A DNA stretch of 64,000 nt, taken from Apostichopus japonicus. Lineage: Eukaryota > Echinodermata > Holothuroidea > Aspidochirotida > Stichopodidae. This document shows positions 1-13,700 of this stretch, in pieces. Made by a program: the position numbers and the translations under genes. The notes beneath the pieces were generated by a model. The model was not told the origin of the DNA. It saw only the letters and a list, made by a program, of their open reading frames with translations, and made no database searches. Positions within the stretch are counted from its first letter, which is position 1. The number at the start of each line of letters is the position of its first letter. The stretch spans positions 31,316,668-31,380,667 of the forward strand of contig NC_092569.1 in NCBI RefSeq assembly GCF_037975245.1, read 5' to 3'.

Positions 1-1168
1 TGAATTACTACCGAAGCATTATACATGTATATACATCACCAAGTACTTGTGAATGATAACGATTCTGTCAATGCGAACCAGCAATTTTCTGACGGTATGG
101 ATGAGGATAATACGTCAGTTTATTGATCTCTTTCTTCATTTAAAATAGTTGTTCAAGGTTATTGGATATTGCTTGAACATATTAAGGGAAAAGCAACCAT
201 AGATCATTTCAAATATCTATTTCTTTTCGTTGTAGTAATTGGCATCCATAAATGAACACATAGCTATGGTATTTCAGAAATATCCGAGTCATATTGTCAC
301 TGGTGTAGGTGCTGGAAAGAGCGGATGGGTTGCTGTCAGTGAAAAATATAGACATTAGGGCCTTTGTTATAATCTTTCCACTCTTTAAACTTTGTTTATT
401 TGATGTTTTCTAACAATTGCTTCTTACATTTATAAAGACCGCATTTGTTTCCTTTTCATTTTTGAATGTTTGGATTTATTTTATCTCAAGTTTTACTCCC
501 ATGCTTCCAATATGGAAATTACTTAATAAATATTCAGGAAAATGGTAGAAGAGGGAAATTCCAAGGTTTGCAAGCGATAACAAAACTTCAGTAAATAAAA
601 TGTTTTGCCAGTTTTACATTTTTCTATTCGTTATGTCATTTCGATATCAAGGTAATTTAGATATTTCCATGTGTTCTTATGTTACTCATCTCGTCTGGCT
701 TGTGGTTTTGCCCTCTTTACGAACTATCCGCAAGGTCGCAAATAGTGCGACAACTTATTTCCTGTGACGTGAAAGAAAAAACTAAGGATCTAATGTTTAC
801 AAAAGGGCCGACGAAGGACCACTTTCCATAAATTAAAGTGTACCTTTTGTCACTTTGAAAATAACGTGTTTGTTATTGTTGTCATCTTAACGAAAAACAA
901 CGCAAGTTCTTTGAATAATCAACAAGACTCCATTATCTGTTATTGAATACCAGGGATGTGGATTCGGGACACATAGGCCACTGTCATCCCGTGCCCCACC
1001 CCTCCCCACTTATGCCCTCCTATTTCTGTGAAATTCTTGAAAATGACACTCTTCTTTGAATTTGTAAGTCTCAAGGGGATTCATGTCGGAATATCACTTT
1101 TATGTGTTATATTTCAAACATAGCAGTACGCGTTATACACGTGCTGGGGTTAGTGGGGATGATAAGGT
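1..1168. other. 3' flank of gene A, no gene seen
   Basis: No convincing coding exon. From about 880 the sequence matches the 3' flank of gene B (from about 22990), so the duplicated block extends well beyond the genes. Confidence 0.5.
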
Positions 1169-3359
1169 CAGGGGCGTATCCAGGAATTTCTAGCCCGGGG
1201 GGGAGGCGAGAATTACTATCTAAGAGGAGCGCCACCACCGTGGGCGCAGCGTACAAGAAAATTTCTGGTTTTGATACCCCCCCCCCCCCCGATCACCGGA
1301 AATGGCACTTCTCGGGCTTGAAATGACCAACAATATGTACACTTTTTCCTGAGAACCAAGAATTTTCCCCAAAAATATTTTTTTTTTCATCCATAACCTT
1401 TTTGAAGATTGTCACCAGTCACACATCATGGTCGACCTCATCGCATATCCTGTGGATCATTGCATTTTGTAGGTGATTCTACGTTGCATGCGACCCACAA
1501 TACCCGTAAGACCCACAATAAAGGTTTTAAGCACATTATTCGTTCAGAATTTGAAAATTCACAATTCTCGTGAATAAATTCACTTCAAAACATACCCATA
1601 ACGTGGCACAAAATTTCATCTATAGACAACCAATATAGAAAATCCTCCTTCAACCCCTAACAGACCGGTCAAAATTGCACAAGTAGAGGGAGGTATGATG
1701 AAGAATGGTGGTTATGGAATTTCGAAAATTCAGACACATTTACTTTATTGGTGTACAAATATTGAAACCTCTTATAACGGCTACTATAAAACTTCGTTGA
1801 AGGAAATACCAGATATTTCCGAAACCGAACACTATACACATCTACAGTTTGGAGGCTGTTCATCCCGGAACGCGATTTCCATGCTCACTGATATGATGTG
1901 ATATCTACTGTTTGCGAATAATCGAAATAGACTGAAATAAGTAACTATTATCTGTTTATTTTGCAATGCTCTACCAGTGGCGTAAGTTCGCGTAACGATG
2001 AGCCTGGGGGAGGGTCTCCTGGCCCAAAGGGCCCCCTACCAGGAGGTCCAAGCAAGGGAGTCCGCTGAAATGTTTACAAGGGGAGGGGGCTCAGTAGGTC
2101 ATATAGGTGTAACACACCACTTGAGACTATCTAAGCGGAGCGCCACCATCGGTTGGCGCAGATCGTACGTCGATTTCTTTCGCCAAAAAATACGCCTAGA
2201 TCGTCGGAAAAGACACTTCCCGTTCAAGTTGCATTTACACATCGGTTGTTTTGAGATATCATGTCTTAGGATTTTGACTTCCAATCATTTCAGTAGTTCA
2301 TTATGGGTCCGTATGCAATGAACATAACTAGAGAACTGTTGGTTGGGGGAAATCATTGAAAATGTCAAATGCTTAACTTGTTTTTTTTTAATTTTTGATT
2401 TTCCAGGAGGGGGCGGGCAAGTGCCCCCCCCCCCTGCTGTATGGAGTATAATGGAGACTACTGTACAAATATAGCCTAATAATAATAAACCTAAGCATAG
2501 GCCTAATTTCGGCTGAAACTTGTCTCCATCTAAGCCTAATTTCCTGTTCTTTTTTACTTACCAGATACACCGAAGGCATCTTTAGTCTTACCTTTTATTA
2601 TTATATTTATATGAAATCCCTGCCTTCTTTTTCAAATGAACGCAGTTTCAAGTCTGTTGGGTGTTGGGTTATTGTTTTAGAATTTTTCAAAAAATCATAT
2701 GTCCCGATGTTTTACTCAGTACAACATTGGCTGGAATTGGATTTTAAATTATATACTTTGCTTTCATTATAATAATAAATAACACAACTAGCTCGATACA
2801 AACATTAATACCTAATGAGCCCATGATCATGATGCCCGTATTCCGTATCACGTGAAAATATGTTTATTGTCTAGATCAGTCTTGCATGAGATTATCTTTC
2901 CCAGTAAAACGGGACCTCCCTATCCAAATAGGTGACCTTTTTCTGTGCATCAGTATAGCGGGGCCCCCTTTTGGTCGGGGCCACCGGCTCAGCATGGTCC
3001 GAGCCCATAGGAGTTACACTACTTTGCCCCACATTCTTTTCATGTCGAAAGACGCACAGTTTCAAGTTCATTACACACTGAAGGCTTCGATTCTCTATCT
3101 GCCTTCAGTATAGGGAAGATCTTGGGATTTTCATCCCTAGATATCACTAGATATTGCAAGATATCCATACAGTACAGTGCTCTTGGGATTTCTTGGCTTT
3201 TATTCCCCTTTTTCTCTCATTCTTCTTTTTCTTTCCCCTTCCTTCCTCTCCTTCCTCCTCTTCCTTCTCTTTTTTCCCTTTTTTCTTCTCTTTTTTTTCT
3301 CTCCTATTTTTCTTACCAGGGGGGCACGCGCCCCCAACACCCCCCTGGATACGCGCCTG
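1169..3359. mobile_element. 2.2-kb TIR element inserted in the 3' flank of gene A
   Basis: The ends are inverted copies: CAGGGGCGTATCCAGG on the left and CCTGGATACGCGCCTG on the right. The matching flank of gene B runs straight through without the element (empty site near 23310). AGGT directly before the element and again at 3361-3364 may be a short target-site duplication. Inside are two diverged copies of a module containing GGAGCGCCACC (near 1230 and 2140), C/G homopolymers and a pyrimidine-rich tract (3200-3310). No transposase was found, so it is non-autonomous. Confidence 0.65.
3195..3315. repeat. Pyrimidine-rich tract
   Basis: About 120 bases of C/T-rich simple sequence inside the TIR element. 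It produces spurious open frames of Ser, Phe, Pro and Leu, none of which is a gene. Confidence 0.7.
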
Positions 3360-4273
3360 CAGGTGGTATATCGCACTTAACTAGGAATTCGGAGAACGAT
3401 CATTTCTTTAGTCGGGACAATCAAGCAGATGACCAAATGAACAAGCACTACATCATATTCTTCCATGGAGATGAGTGGGATAGAAAGAAAGATTTGCAGA
3501 TTACTGGAAAGTGAGTGAGTCTCGTTGAATACATACCTTTGGCAAATATCTTATTAAAGGAGTCTCCCAGAACCCTGGTTATATATGATCAACTTCGTGT
3601 GCATATAAACGCTTCTTTCATTATCGAAAGCAAATGTATCATCTAATTGTGTCAATATAAGGATATTGATTCATGAATAAGAGGGCACATATTCTGGTGA
3701 TTTCGGTTGGTTGTGTTCTTTCTGCATGAACTAGTGCGTTTTACTCTGGCAGTAGAACTGTTCTCTCAAACATATTACATAAACAACCCAGAAAGTAAAT
3801 CGAAACGTATAAGATATCGTTCATAGTTAGACGATGTCATAACATTGTCACTTGTGTTTATTCAATATAATCGCAACTTTTGGAAAGGAATATTACTGGT
3901 CAGTATACTGATGTATTTTTTTAATATATTTTATTTGCATCACTTCTTAGTATTCTCAGTGACATCAATACTAATAACATTTAAGAAAAATCGAATTCAA
4001 TACCATTTTTGAAAACTCTGGACAAATTATCGAATGCCATCGAGTTTCCTGTGATTGTTGTACCCCTCTTAAATTGTTTTACCGTCGTTTGATAGTTTGA
4101 CCCATTACATAGTATTGCTTTGGCTAACTAGTGTCTCTTTCCTTCACTTCCATCCTTTAAATATGCAAACTTCCACTAGCTTCGATATGTACTTCCTTGT
4201 TTAATATATGTTATTATATCGCCAACCGTTTCCTGTTCTTGTGACCTTGAAGACTTCAAATCCACTACTTTGA
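3360..4273. other. 3' flank of gene A, shared with B and C
   Basis: Homologous to 23330-24209 and, more weakly, to 59690-60137. It holds the candidate poly(A) signal and no other gene. Confidence 0.55.
3857..3862 (-). promoter_or_regulatory. Candidate poly(A) signal of gene A
   Basis: AATAAA on the minus strand about 410 bases after the stop codon. The same hexamer in the same context occurs after gene B, so it has been kept in both flanks. Transcript data would be needed to confirm it. Confidence 0.3.
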
Positions 4274-4764
4274 TCATTGACTTGGCCGTATTTTCATTGT
4301 TGTTGCTGTTATACCGCAATCAGAACCCTGAAGATTCGTCCAGAAGATACCGCGGTTATCGTTGTACGAGTAGTCACCATTCAGATTGGAGTAGCCACAT
4401 GAATAGAAAGTTGTCGCATAGGCCTGGTTTTTGTTTCGGCAGCATTTATAAGGGTAATTACCACTACAGCTATCACAATTTGTGCATTTATGTTCACGGT
4501 GATAATCGTATTTATGACAAAAGCAATAATTATGCAGACAATAATATTGAAAATAATAACAATAACAGTCAGAGTACTCGTATCCACCTGTAGCTACGCG
4601 GTTGCTGAAGGAGTAGCAGTGGTTGAAAGAGCCCGTGCTTCTATCGTATGCATACCACCAGCCACCTTGGTGTTTTTCTGCACAGTCGAAGGTACTCGAT
4701 CCATCGTTGTCTTGATCGTGCGTACTAAATCGATACCCTGAATTTGCTCCCATAGCATTGTTAC
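4274..4764 (-). CDS. Gene A exon 10: end of second FReD with Cys/Tyr-rich insertion
   Basis: 491 nt, entering in phase 1 and ending at TGA (4274-4276). The FReD end is recognisable: [12 protein letters not shown] (calcium loop), [11 protein letters not shown], then after an insertion [15 protein letters not shown] and TTMKIRPSQ. The insertion (4403-4651, 83 residues) contains 11 cysteines and many tyrosines. It lies between WWY and the conserved Cys that borders the ligand pocket in known FReD lectins. Plus-strand open frames over this exon are shadows. Confidence 0.87.
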
Positions 4765-7700
4765 CTGGAAGGAAATTAGCAAATACTGAATGAAGGTATT
4801 TTCTTGTAAAATACGAAGTTTTTTCCTTTTATATATACTGGACACTATTAAGTCACTTTAGGTTCGTTTGCTATAGTTGTAGGTTATAATTGCGTTTGTT
4901 ATTTTGTTCGTTTAAGTTGGGCTTACGTTATATTGTTGAGGTTTCATATACGAGTGCTAAATTATCGTAAGGGAGTTTACAATATTGAACAAAGGAGTCA
5001 AGTTTGCGAATTTTTATTGGAACGATTCCAATTCTGTAAATTCGTCTGGGACCTCATTTGAGAACATCGTTAATTATAACAATATTTTTCTCAATGTCAG
5101 TATTGTATTTATATCATTGTTTCGTTTCCTTTGACAAATATTAATTAATAATATAGTAGTGAGTGACAGATTAGCAGAAATGTAATCGGTGCATTTTTTG
5201 AAGTTTTCACTTTCGGCATTTTGTAAAATGTATAGTTTTGACTGTTCAATGTATGCTAGGTGCTCAAATAAAAGGGAAGATAATAAAGTGTTTGGTTGTA
5301 TCATTCATGTCATCATCTTTTCTCGTGATAACGTCTTAAATTTCATACTGACGGATTTCTTCCATTTGATATCGACGAGCTAATAGTTTACAATATGATT
5401 ATACATTTCTAACGATAAGAAATACGGCAAGTAATGCTCTTTAAGAATGTAACACATACAATTCGTCTCGACTGATCTCTTTAAAAAATGTCCGAATTAT
5501 TTGATACTTTTGATGTTATTATTGCAATATCATTGCCTCTCAATCAATGTAATGAACAAATATTTCATGGTTAAATGAAACTTAATTTTCTTTGTTTGGA
5601 AATGATAAAGTCGTTCTTAAAAAAGAATAATTGAATTTACACTTTAATAACATATTTCAATTACAAAGTAAGCTGAAATGATGTAGCAATCATTAGATTT
5701 CTAGACTGGTTATTATTCCTTTACGTTTTAAGCTCGACAAGGTCTGGGTAAAATTGCGAGCAAGCAGACGCTACTAACTATATAAGAGTGGTTAATATGA
5801 TATGTTATGATGTTACAAGCATATATACTTTCACCAACACGTGCTAAAGTGCAAAACAATGTATAATGAGCAATGCGCACGGGAATCTAAGCTCGACGTT
5901 TAATACAGTTCTAAATTAGTACATACACTAGATTTATAATATGACTTGAGTATATGTACGACTACAAATCCAAGACTGTGATTACGACTACAGGTAGTTA
6001 TGTTATAATAATATTATATAATAACTGCGTGCGATTACGTATGCGTATGATTGACATTTATGATTGCGTATGATTGCGTATGATTGACTGCGTATGATTG
6101 ACATTTAGCACAATACATACCAGCATTTCCATTGTAGCCACCCAAGTGGTATCTGTCTCCCTCGTTACTGATTCTGAAAGATGAATAACGGCTGTGGTAT
6201 GTTGATCCTTCCCTGTTTGTCTTTTCTATTAGAAGTTTATGTCTGTTTGTTTTGTCAAACTGTATATTTTGTCGTTGCCAATCCAGTGGTCTCCTGTGGG
6301 AATTCCAAAACCGTGTTTGTACTCATTCCAGTTTCGATAAAAGTTGACGGAGCGACTTGTACGTCGTTGCAAAATCTAGAATGAGCATCTAAAAGTTTAT
6401 CGATTTGATGTGAGTAATATATGAAATATCTCATTTGTACTACAATAAGTTAGAAAAATTAACTGTTGAAGGTCAATATTCGATGAGATTAAATCGATAG
6501 GAAGATGGATCAATTTAATCAAATAATTGAATTATTTAATTAAAATGTTAGTGAGGGAGCTCATGTTATATGAGAAAATTAAAATTAAACATGGTAAAAT
6601 TCTGTTTTTTCAATAGTTAAAACTTACTGTCCAGCCACCACTAGACATTTCACAATATACTTCAAAACCAGAGCTTTCAGCGGGATAAATGGTATATGCT
6701 CCGTTATTTGTTCTATTTGCTGCGTACAGATCAGAACAATCTATCGGTCCACTGCGGGTACATGTAAGACCATCGCCTTCAAACCATTCGTTACAGTAAC
6801 ATCTACGGACATCATTCCGCTCCTCGCAGGTTGCGTCTGCGCTACAACTGTAACTCTCACTTGTAAGTACGTTACTGTTGCAGGTTATTCGTAGGGAACA
6901 TTCAGAATTAATGTATGATTCACCTTCCTGGAAAGATAAATGTTAGACGACATATTCCAAAGATAGTAAAATATATGTTAATTTGTTACATTTTTAACGA
7001 CTTTTGATGACACACTGGATTAAAACTAATATACGGTCATGAGCGTTTTAAATATATTAGGCAACGTACATCGTTCTCTATGTATCATAATTGCGTTGCC
7101 ATATCTATGTATTTTTGCTAGGTCTAAATTGAATTACAGGCAAATAATTTTAAGATACCCTAAAAGAATCGTACTGACCCTTAAAACACTTCCTTTGGCA
7201 GCAAAGAAGCAGTTGTGTGTGCAAGTCACTCCGTCCCCTTCGTAGTTTGGATTGCAGTAGCATTTGCGGACACCGTTCCTCTCAGCACAGGTTGCGTGAT
7301 CACTACACTGGTAATTCGCCTCTATAATATGGTTGTTGCTACAAGTTGATCTTCGTGTACATTTTGGATTGATGTAAAACTCGCCTTCCTAATATAAGAT
7401 ATTCAGTGGGAAAAAAATATAATAATAAATTAATTTTGGATTTGCGGTTGTCACAGTGAAATGTACAGCATTGCAAGAATGGCTGGCCATATTTTTTTTA
7501 ATGGCAAAAGGTATCAAGTCTTAATAAGGCTTAATGCGGTCTTTGCAGCCAACACCGATGTTGGGGTCTACGGATTAACGATTTTTGTTTATTTTTTTTT
7601 TAAAGTAGCTGTCAAATGTTGCATTCCGTGAAAGTTTATTGCCACTAAAAGCTCAATTACAATACGTTTGAAACGCACTATTTAGGTAAGCAGTACCCAA

Positions 7701-10700
7701 TAATGTTGTTTAAGGTTTATAAGGGAATGCACAACCGTAGAAGTGATATTATGCTTCCCGATTAAATGTAAAACATCCCTTGACTGACACTTTTGCCTGG
7801 CCTGTCGAATGAAATGGGGTCCAAGGTCCCTGCCTAAATACAATGCGCTCGCCACACGGTTATCTTTAAATGTAATGCGATATTTGACAAGTTTAAATAG
7901 TAAAGGTTTGCGTGAAATAATATGAACAATGAATTAAGAGCTAAGCATTTTAAAATGTCCTAAAAGAATCGTACTGACCCTTAAAACACTTCTTTTGGCA
8001 GCAACGAAGCAGTTGTGGGTGCACGTGACTCCGTCCCCTTGGTAGTTTTGATTACAGTAACATTTACGGACACCGTTCCTCTCATCACAGGTTGCGTGAT
8101 CACTACACTGGTAACTCGCCTCTATAATCTGGTTGTTGCTACAAGTTGATCTTCGTGTACATCTTGAATTGATGTAAAACTCGCCTTCCTAATATAAGAT
8201 ATTCAGTGGGGAAAAAATAAATCTGTAAGTGTATTGTGTAAATGAATTACGATAATCGACAAGTTCCACAGTCATAATTAACGTTTTAGTTTCACTCTCC
8301 TGGAAATGATAAATGTTAAACGGTTTATTCCAGTGAAAGTAAAATCAATGTTTATTTGGTACCACGCTTGATAACGCTGTTTGAATAAAACTGAACTTCT
8401 ACTATCAAATGGTCATGAGCGTTATATATATCTTAGGTAAAGTTCATCATTCTGGATGCAATTGCTTTGGATGCCTTATTTTGCTAGGTCTCAATTACAA
8501 GACTTTTGCAAGAACATGTACAACCGAAATATGGGGATAATCAATATCAACAATAATATTGAGAATTAATAACAGATATAATAAAGAGTAAGGTCAATCA
8601 ATTGCAATCCAAGATTTTAAGTTATAGTGCACTTTTCATGGTATATATTAAGACTTGTGAACGGCATCAAATAAACTTACTGCTAATACGACGCCTTCCC
8701 CTCGGACGTAACAGCCACATTGCCCTTGAGGTATGCAGTTATCTCCAAAAATCATGTGGTTTTCTGGACAAAGACATCTCTCTGGTTCCGCTGGATCCGG
8801 TATGACACAATCATTCGGATTCTCACAAGTCTTTTCACATGTATTATCATAATTATCCTTGTTGGATAAGCACCAGTTAATGGGTAAATCTGGTAAAATT
8901 GAAACCACCAAAATTTAATCCTAGCTTGAAGTGTTAACTCACTTTTATTACATAACTTTATTATCGAATCTTGTTACCATCGTCATGCTCTGGCCGCTCG
9001 GAACAATTGCTGATTGTTAACATAGGATCAAATGGGAGCCGGATTTGTTATTGTTTAGACTCATTTAACTTATACTCATTAATGTCACATATACAAAATA
9101 ATATTACATTTTCAAGTATTCGACTATGGGCATCAATAAATACAGTTGTCTACGATATTCATTTCTTCCATTGAAACCTTTCTTTAATATGCTTCAATAT
9201 CCGTTTTGAGTACAAAGATATGGAGAAAATAATTTATAAATGTCTAACCTGTTATTCCTTCTACATTAGTAAGACTTGTTATAGAATAATTCCCCCATTC
9301 ATCGGCAATGCGAAAGTTGTCGTATGTCAAGGAATATGACTGGCCTGAATAATTCTCTAGCTCGATGCGCAGCTGGTAATTCTTTTGATTGATCAAGTGA
9401 GCTAACTTTTCATTACCAATCAGAAATTCACTGTCTAAGAAACCAATACTGTTTTTGTATTCATCCCAGGTTCGATTAAAACCGATGGATCCATCAACAC
9501 GTCGTTGTATGACCTGAAGAATTAAAAATATCGGTAGACAACTAACGGATACATTTCATTATCCCTATGATCTAAACCTTATAGCCAAAACGTTGGGCTC
9601 ACATCAATAAGTACGAATAGGATAGAACATATTTGTGATGTTGCGTTATATGTTATCTGTATACATATCTATATCACTATCATAGGTGTGCACATACAAT
9701 TAGTTTTCTAATCGTATTAAAAGTCAACTTATTTACTCTGGGTAGTTTTGTGTTCAATATTAGGCTTCAAATACCCATACATTGTACAAGGTATATCATC
9801 CAACATACTCTACAACTAAAATGTACTGACAATTCCAATGTTTTTTACAAAGTGTATATTGGAGAGTAACTCTGATATTGTAAGTGTTCACGTCTTGAAA
9901 TACAGTACGTACTGTCCAACCTCCAGATGTAGTGTTATGATCACAATATGTCTGAAATGGTTCCGGATACTGGTCAGGTTTAATCAGGTATACACCGGAT
10001 TTGGCGTTGGTGGAAGAGCATTGGTTAAGTACTTCCTGACAATCCCTTGGATACTCCGGAGTTTGGAATAGAAAATACTGCAAGTCTAGCAACGGGAATA
10101 ATGTTTAAAAGAAGATCAGAACAACACGTACATATGTTGCAGAATCAGCTCCATATTAGCAAATTCTTCCAACATAAATATGATAGCTAATTTGCAACAG
10201 CTTTGTTTAAGTTACACTGTAAAATATACGTAGTAACTACTTATAAACCATAACTTAAGGTATTCAATCATTTCGGCCAATATTCATGGAGGCTAATTTC
10301 TGCTAGAATATTTTATATGAAATGAAAATCTAACGCAAAAAAATACCGTGACTCTGTGGCGAAATGGTCAAAGAAGCAAACATGATCAGTGATAGCTTTC
10401 CTTGACACGAGGGTATGATTTGTCCCTATTTTAACCTTAAAACAATCTAACGTTTATCAGCAGTAACTGAGATTTGAAACTGCCTAATTATTGAACGAGC
10501 CTAACGTATGCAATGTCTCAACAAAGTGCGTGTTTTGTCCCTTCTGTTACTGTTACTTGCCATTTATCTTCTGAAGAAGATCCTGTTACGATCGAATCGT
10601 CGGGCCAACTTACTTTGCCCAAACTACTAACAAGTATGGATAAATATAATCGGAACTATCTTTATTCTGGAAATATGAATTGACTAATGACTTGTAATTC

Positions 10701-13700
10701 TTTCAGATTTATTATCGCTGAGAATCTACAATTAACCTCAATCAGCGCTAAAGCTACTTTAATACAATGTACTTTACTGTACTACTTTAGTACAAGGACA
10801 TTATTGATAATTTTAAATCATTATTTATCTTACAAATTAAAATAGGAGAAAGTCCCACATATGAAGTACATCTTCATGGTTCCTTTCTAAATTAAACTTT
10901 TTCTGAACTATTATTTAGAAAACAAATTTCTGTTGATTGGTTAGTTTTCGGTAGTTTATATTAATCGTCACCCTTACAGAAAAAAAAAACTTACTTGAAT
11001 CGTTGACTCTTGTGCTTGAAGATATCTGAAGTAACAAAAATTAAAGGGAATGTAAAATTAAGTAAAGTACATTCTAAAGAAACAATATTGAGTTAAGAAT
11101 GTTGTACGAAGGTCAATGTATCACAAAATACAGGACATATGCATATCTATGACACCTTTACTTTAACATATTCTATCATTTTAAGTTTAAATATATAGAA
11201 CAGAATCTTATAGCTCATTAAAATAAATTTGATTTCGCTTTTTATTCAAATAAATGAACAATTTCCAACTTGTAAATTTTAATAGAAAAAGGTGATAAGA
11301 ATGGCCAAAAAAATTAAGCAGTAATAAAATGTTTCAAAATCTTAATATTTATTTAACATTTATTTTACTGCTTATAATTATTATTAAAGCTAAGATTAAA
11401 AGTAGTTTTTATTGAATAACTTTAATGTTTGAAAATATGATTATATGTATGTTTGCATGTCTTCGAATACGTCTTATTCTCATTACTTTTTTTTTTCACA
11501 ATGAGACAATTTATTCCGTTCTTCTTGAAAAGAAATGAAGAAAATTCATGATCCGAAAACTTTGATCTCCTAGTGCTGTTCGTACAGTAAGCTAAGTACA
11601 ATTATCTATAGCGGGAAACTGGATATATTATACTAATGAGGTACTTGTACACTGGGACAACGTGAAATTTAGCCTCAAAAATGTGAAATTAGCCAAGTTT
11701 TGAAAATATGTCCAAAAAAAGAGGAACAAAAACGTATACAAATTTAAAAATCATCGGTTTTGAAGAAGAATATTGTTTGTTGCGATACGTGCAAGACACT
11801 TCATTGACTTAGACAAGTACAACAACACAATTGATCTTTTTTTTCAACATCACAAAACACGTTTACGTTTTACGACATTTTTTGTTACAACTTTTTGCTT
11901 TATCATAGAAAATATGTCGATCTATTTAGAAATATTGCACTCAGAACGTATGCAATAATTAAAGCTATTGATGTTTTTAAATTATGCAAAGTTATTTGTT
12001 AGCTACAAAAACATTGTTAAAGTAACAATTTATATTTTTATAAATAAAAAAAAAAACAAGTTTAAGATCGCCGTAGAAAATATTTGGGCAAAGCCTAACA
12101 CTTAATGGGAACATCCTGATTATTGTTTTTTCAACTTATCTAAAGTTAATTACCTAAACAAACAAAAAGGATGAAAATCTTTACAACACATGTGATGGAA
12201 TGATTGCGAACTTTTTACGAGAAATGCTAAAATTGACGAATCACGCCCAATCAAAATAACCTCATGTATAGCAAAATACAAGTTAGCGTATCCATAACGC
12301 AAACTGGTTCGATTACCCTGTGTAAACATCAGCAAAAGCGGATGCTCTTTCCGCAACGTTAACGTTTACTGTATCTATATTTAGACAGAAAACAATTCTT
12401 GAACGCCCCAGAACATCCACATGAACCCAGCTCCCATGAAAACGCATCCTTGTGTATAACAAACGTGCATGGATATTTTGTTTTGACCTTTGTTTGGCGT
12501 AATTCTCTGAAGTATCCTAAATCAAGGATAACATATAATATCATAACGATACATATTTTTTTCTCTCGATTTAAAAAGAATTGTCATTTGACGCCTGTGC
12601 GCAAAGCTTTTATGATAGCAAATAAGATACTACGTTGAAGGAAGAAATGATTCGTGCACAAATTCTTCTTCAAAAGGATATTTTTGTCAAAGTAGTTATG
12701 ATTAAATATAAGTGTGTAAATAAACGATATATGTTAAATTTGAAATAAATGATAGGTAACAGACACATCACATTTCATATATGACTTCTCGTAAAACAAT
12801 TAATAGAGTTTCTGTAAAGTTATATCCATTTGAAAATTCTTCACAATCAACATCATCTAGATTCCCTCAAAACAACAGGATTTTGAATAATAGCCGTTCT
12901 TGGTTACGAGATCACGTGTTGTATGGTATCATTTTCAATTTTTTTAAATTATAGATTTTGCAAGGATTAAACGAGGAAATGATGGATATAAGCCTGTCGT
13001 GTCGACAACGTGGCAAAAAAAAAGCTCTGAATCATAAATTATAACCTTTGTACAGTTTTGTTCTTTTAAAAAATAGAATCAGGAAATTTACAACGGAAAC
13101 GCAAAGCGTGAAGGCATACGCTTTTATTTATTGTTGTGTCTGGGATGATTGAGTAATGTTAATAAACAATTCTGTTACTATTCTCCTTTATTATGACATT
13201 GGTTTGGTACAATTTAAAAAACAAAATCTTGGAATGATTTTTTTTTATTATTGTAAGTTAGTCGATGATCTTCCTGATGTTATAGAGAAAATTTCAAAAC
13301 TAACAACGTTTCACATTGTCTTTTTTGTATTATACTTTATTCTCAATTTCTTGTCACTTTTCATAACATTGAGGTTATAATTTTCGTACTTTATTTTTAG
13401 TTTTAAAGCGGCGTTTCGTGCAAACTTGTTACAAACATGTTGGCTATTAGAATAACTATATTTAGTTGATGATTATTACATTGATAGCGTCAAAATCCTA
13501 ATCCCTATGATAAACGCTCATGACCCAATCGAACATATTATTAACAGATGCATGTGTAATACAATACAATGACCGCCAGAGGGAAACAAGACATTGGAGA
13601 ACAATCAGTGTTACCTTTACCCGAAAACAAATTGTGCATGAAACTATTAGAGACGATGTTTCAGTATTGAGCTAGTACAAAACGGGGTTACTTGGCTTAC

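Noticed and set aside
3122-3514. 130-codon plus-strand frame rich in Ser, Phe and Pro
   Set aside because: Translation of a pyrimidine-rich tract inside a TIR element; it is open in overlapping frames.
4270-4593. Plus-strand open frames over gene A exon 10
   Set aside because: Shadows of the minus-strand FReD exon. The same shadow occurs over gene B (24203-24545).
10345-10435. tRNA-like stretch (TGGCGAAATGGTCAA)
   Set aside because: It resembles a box A, but no acceptable box B or cloverleaf follows.
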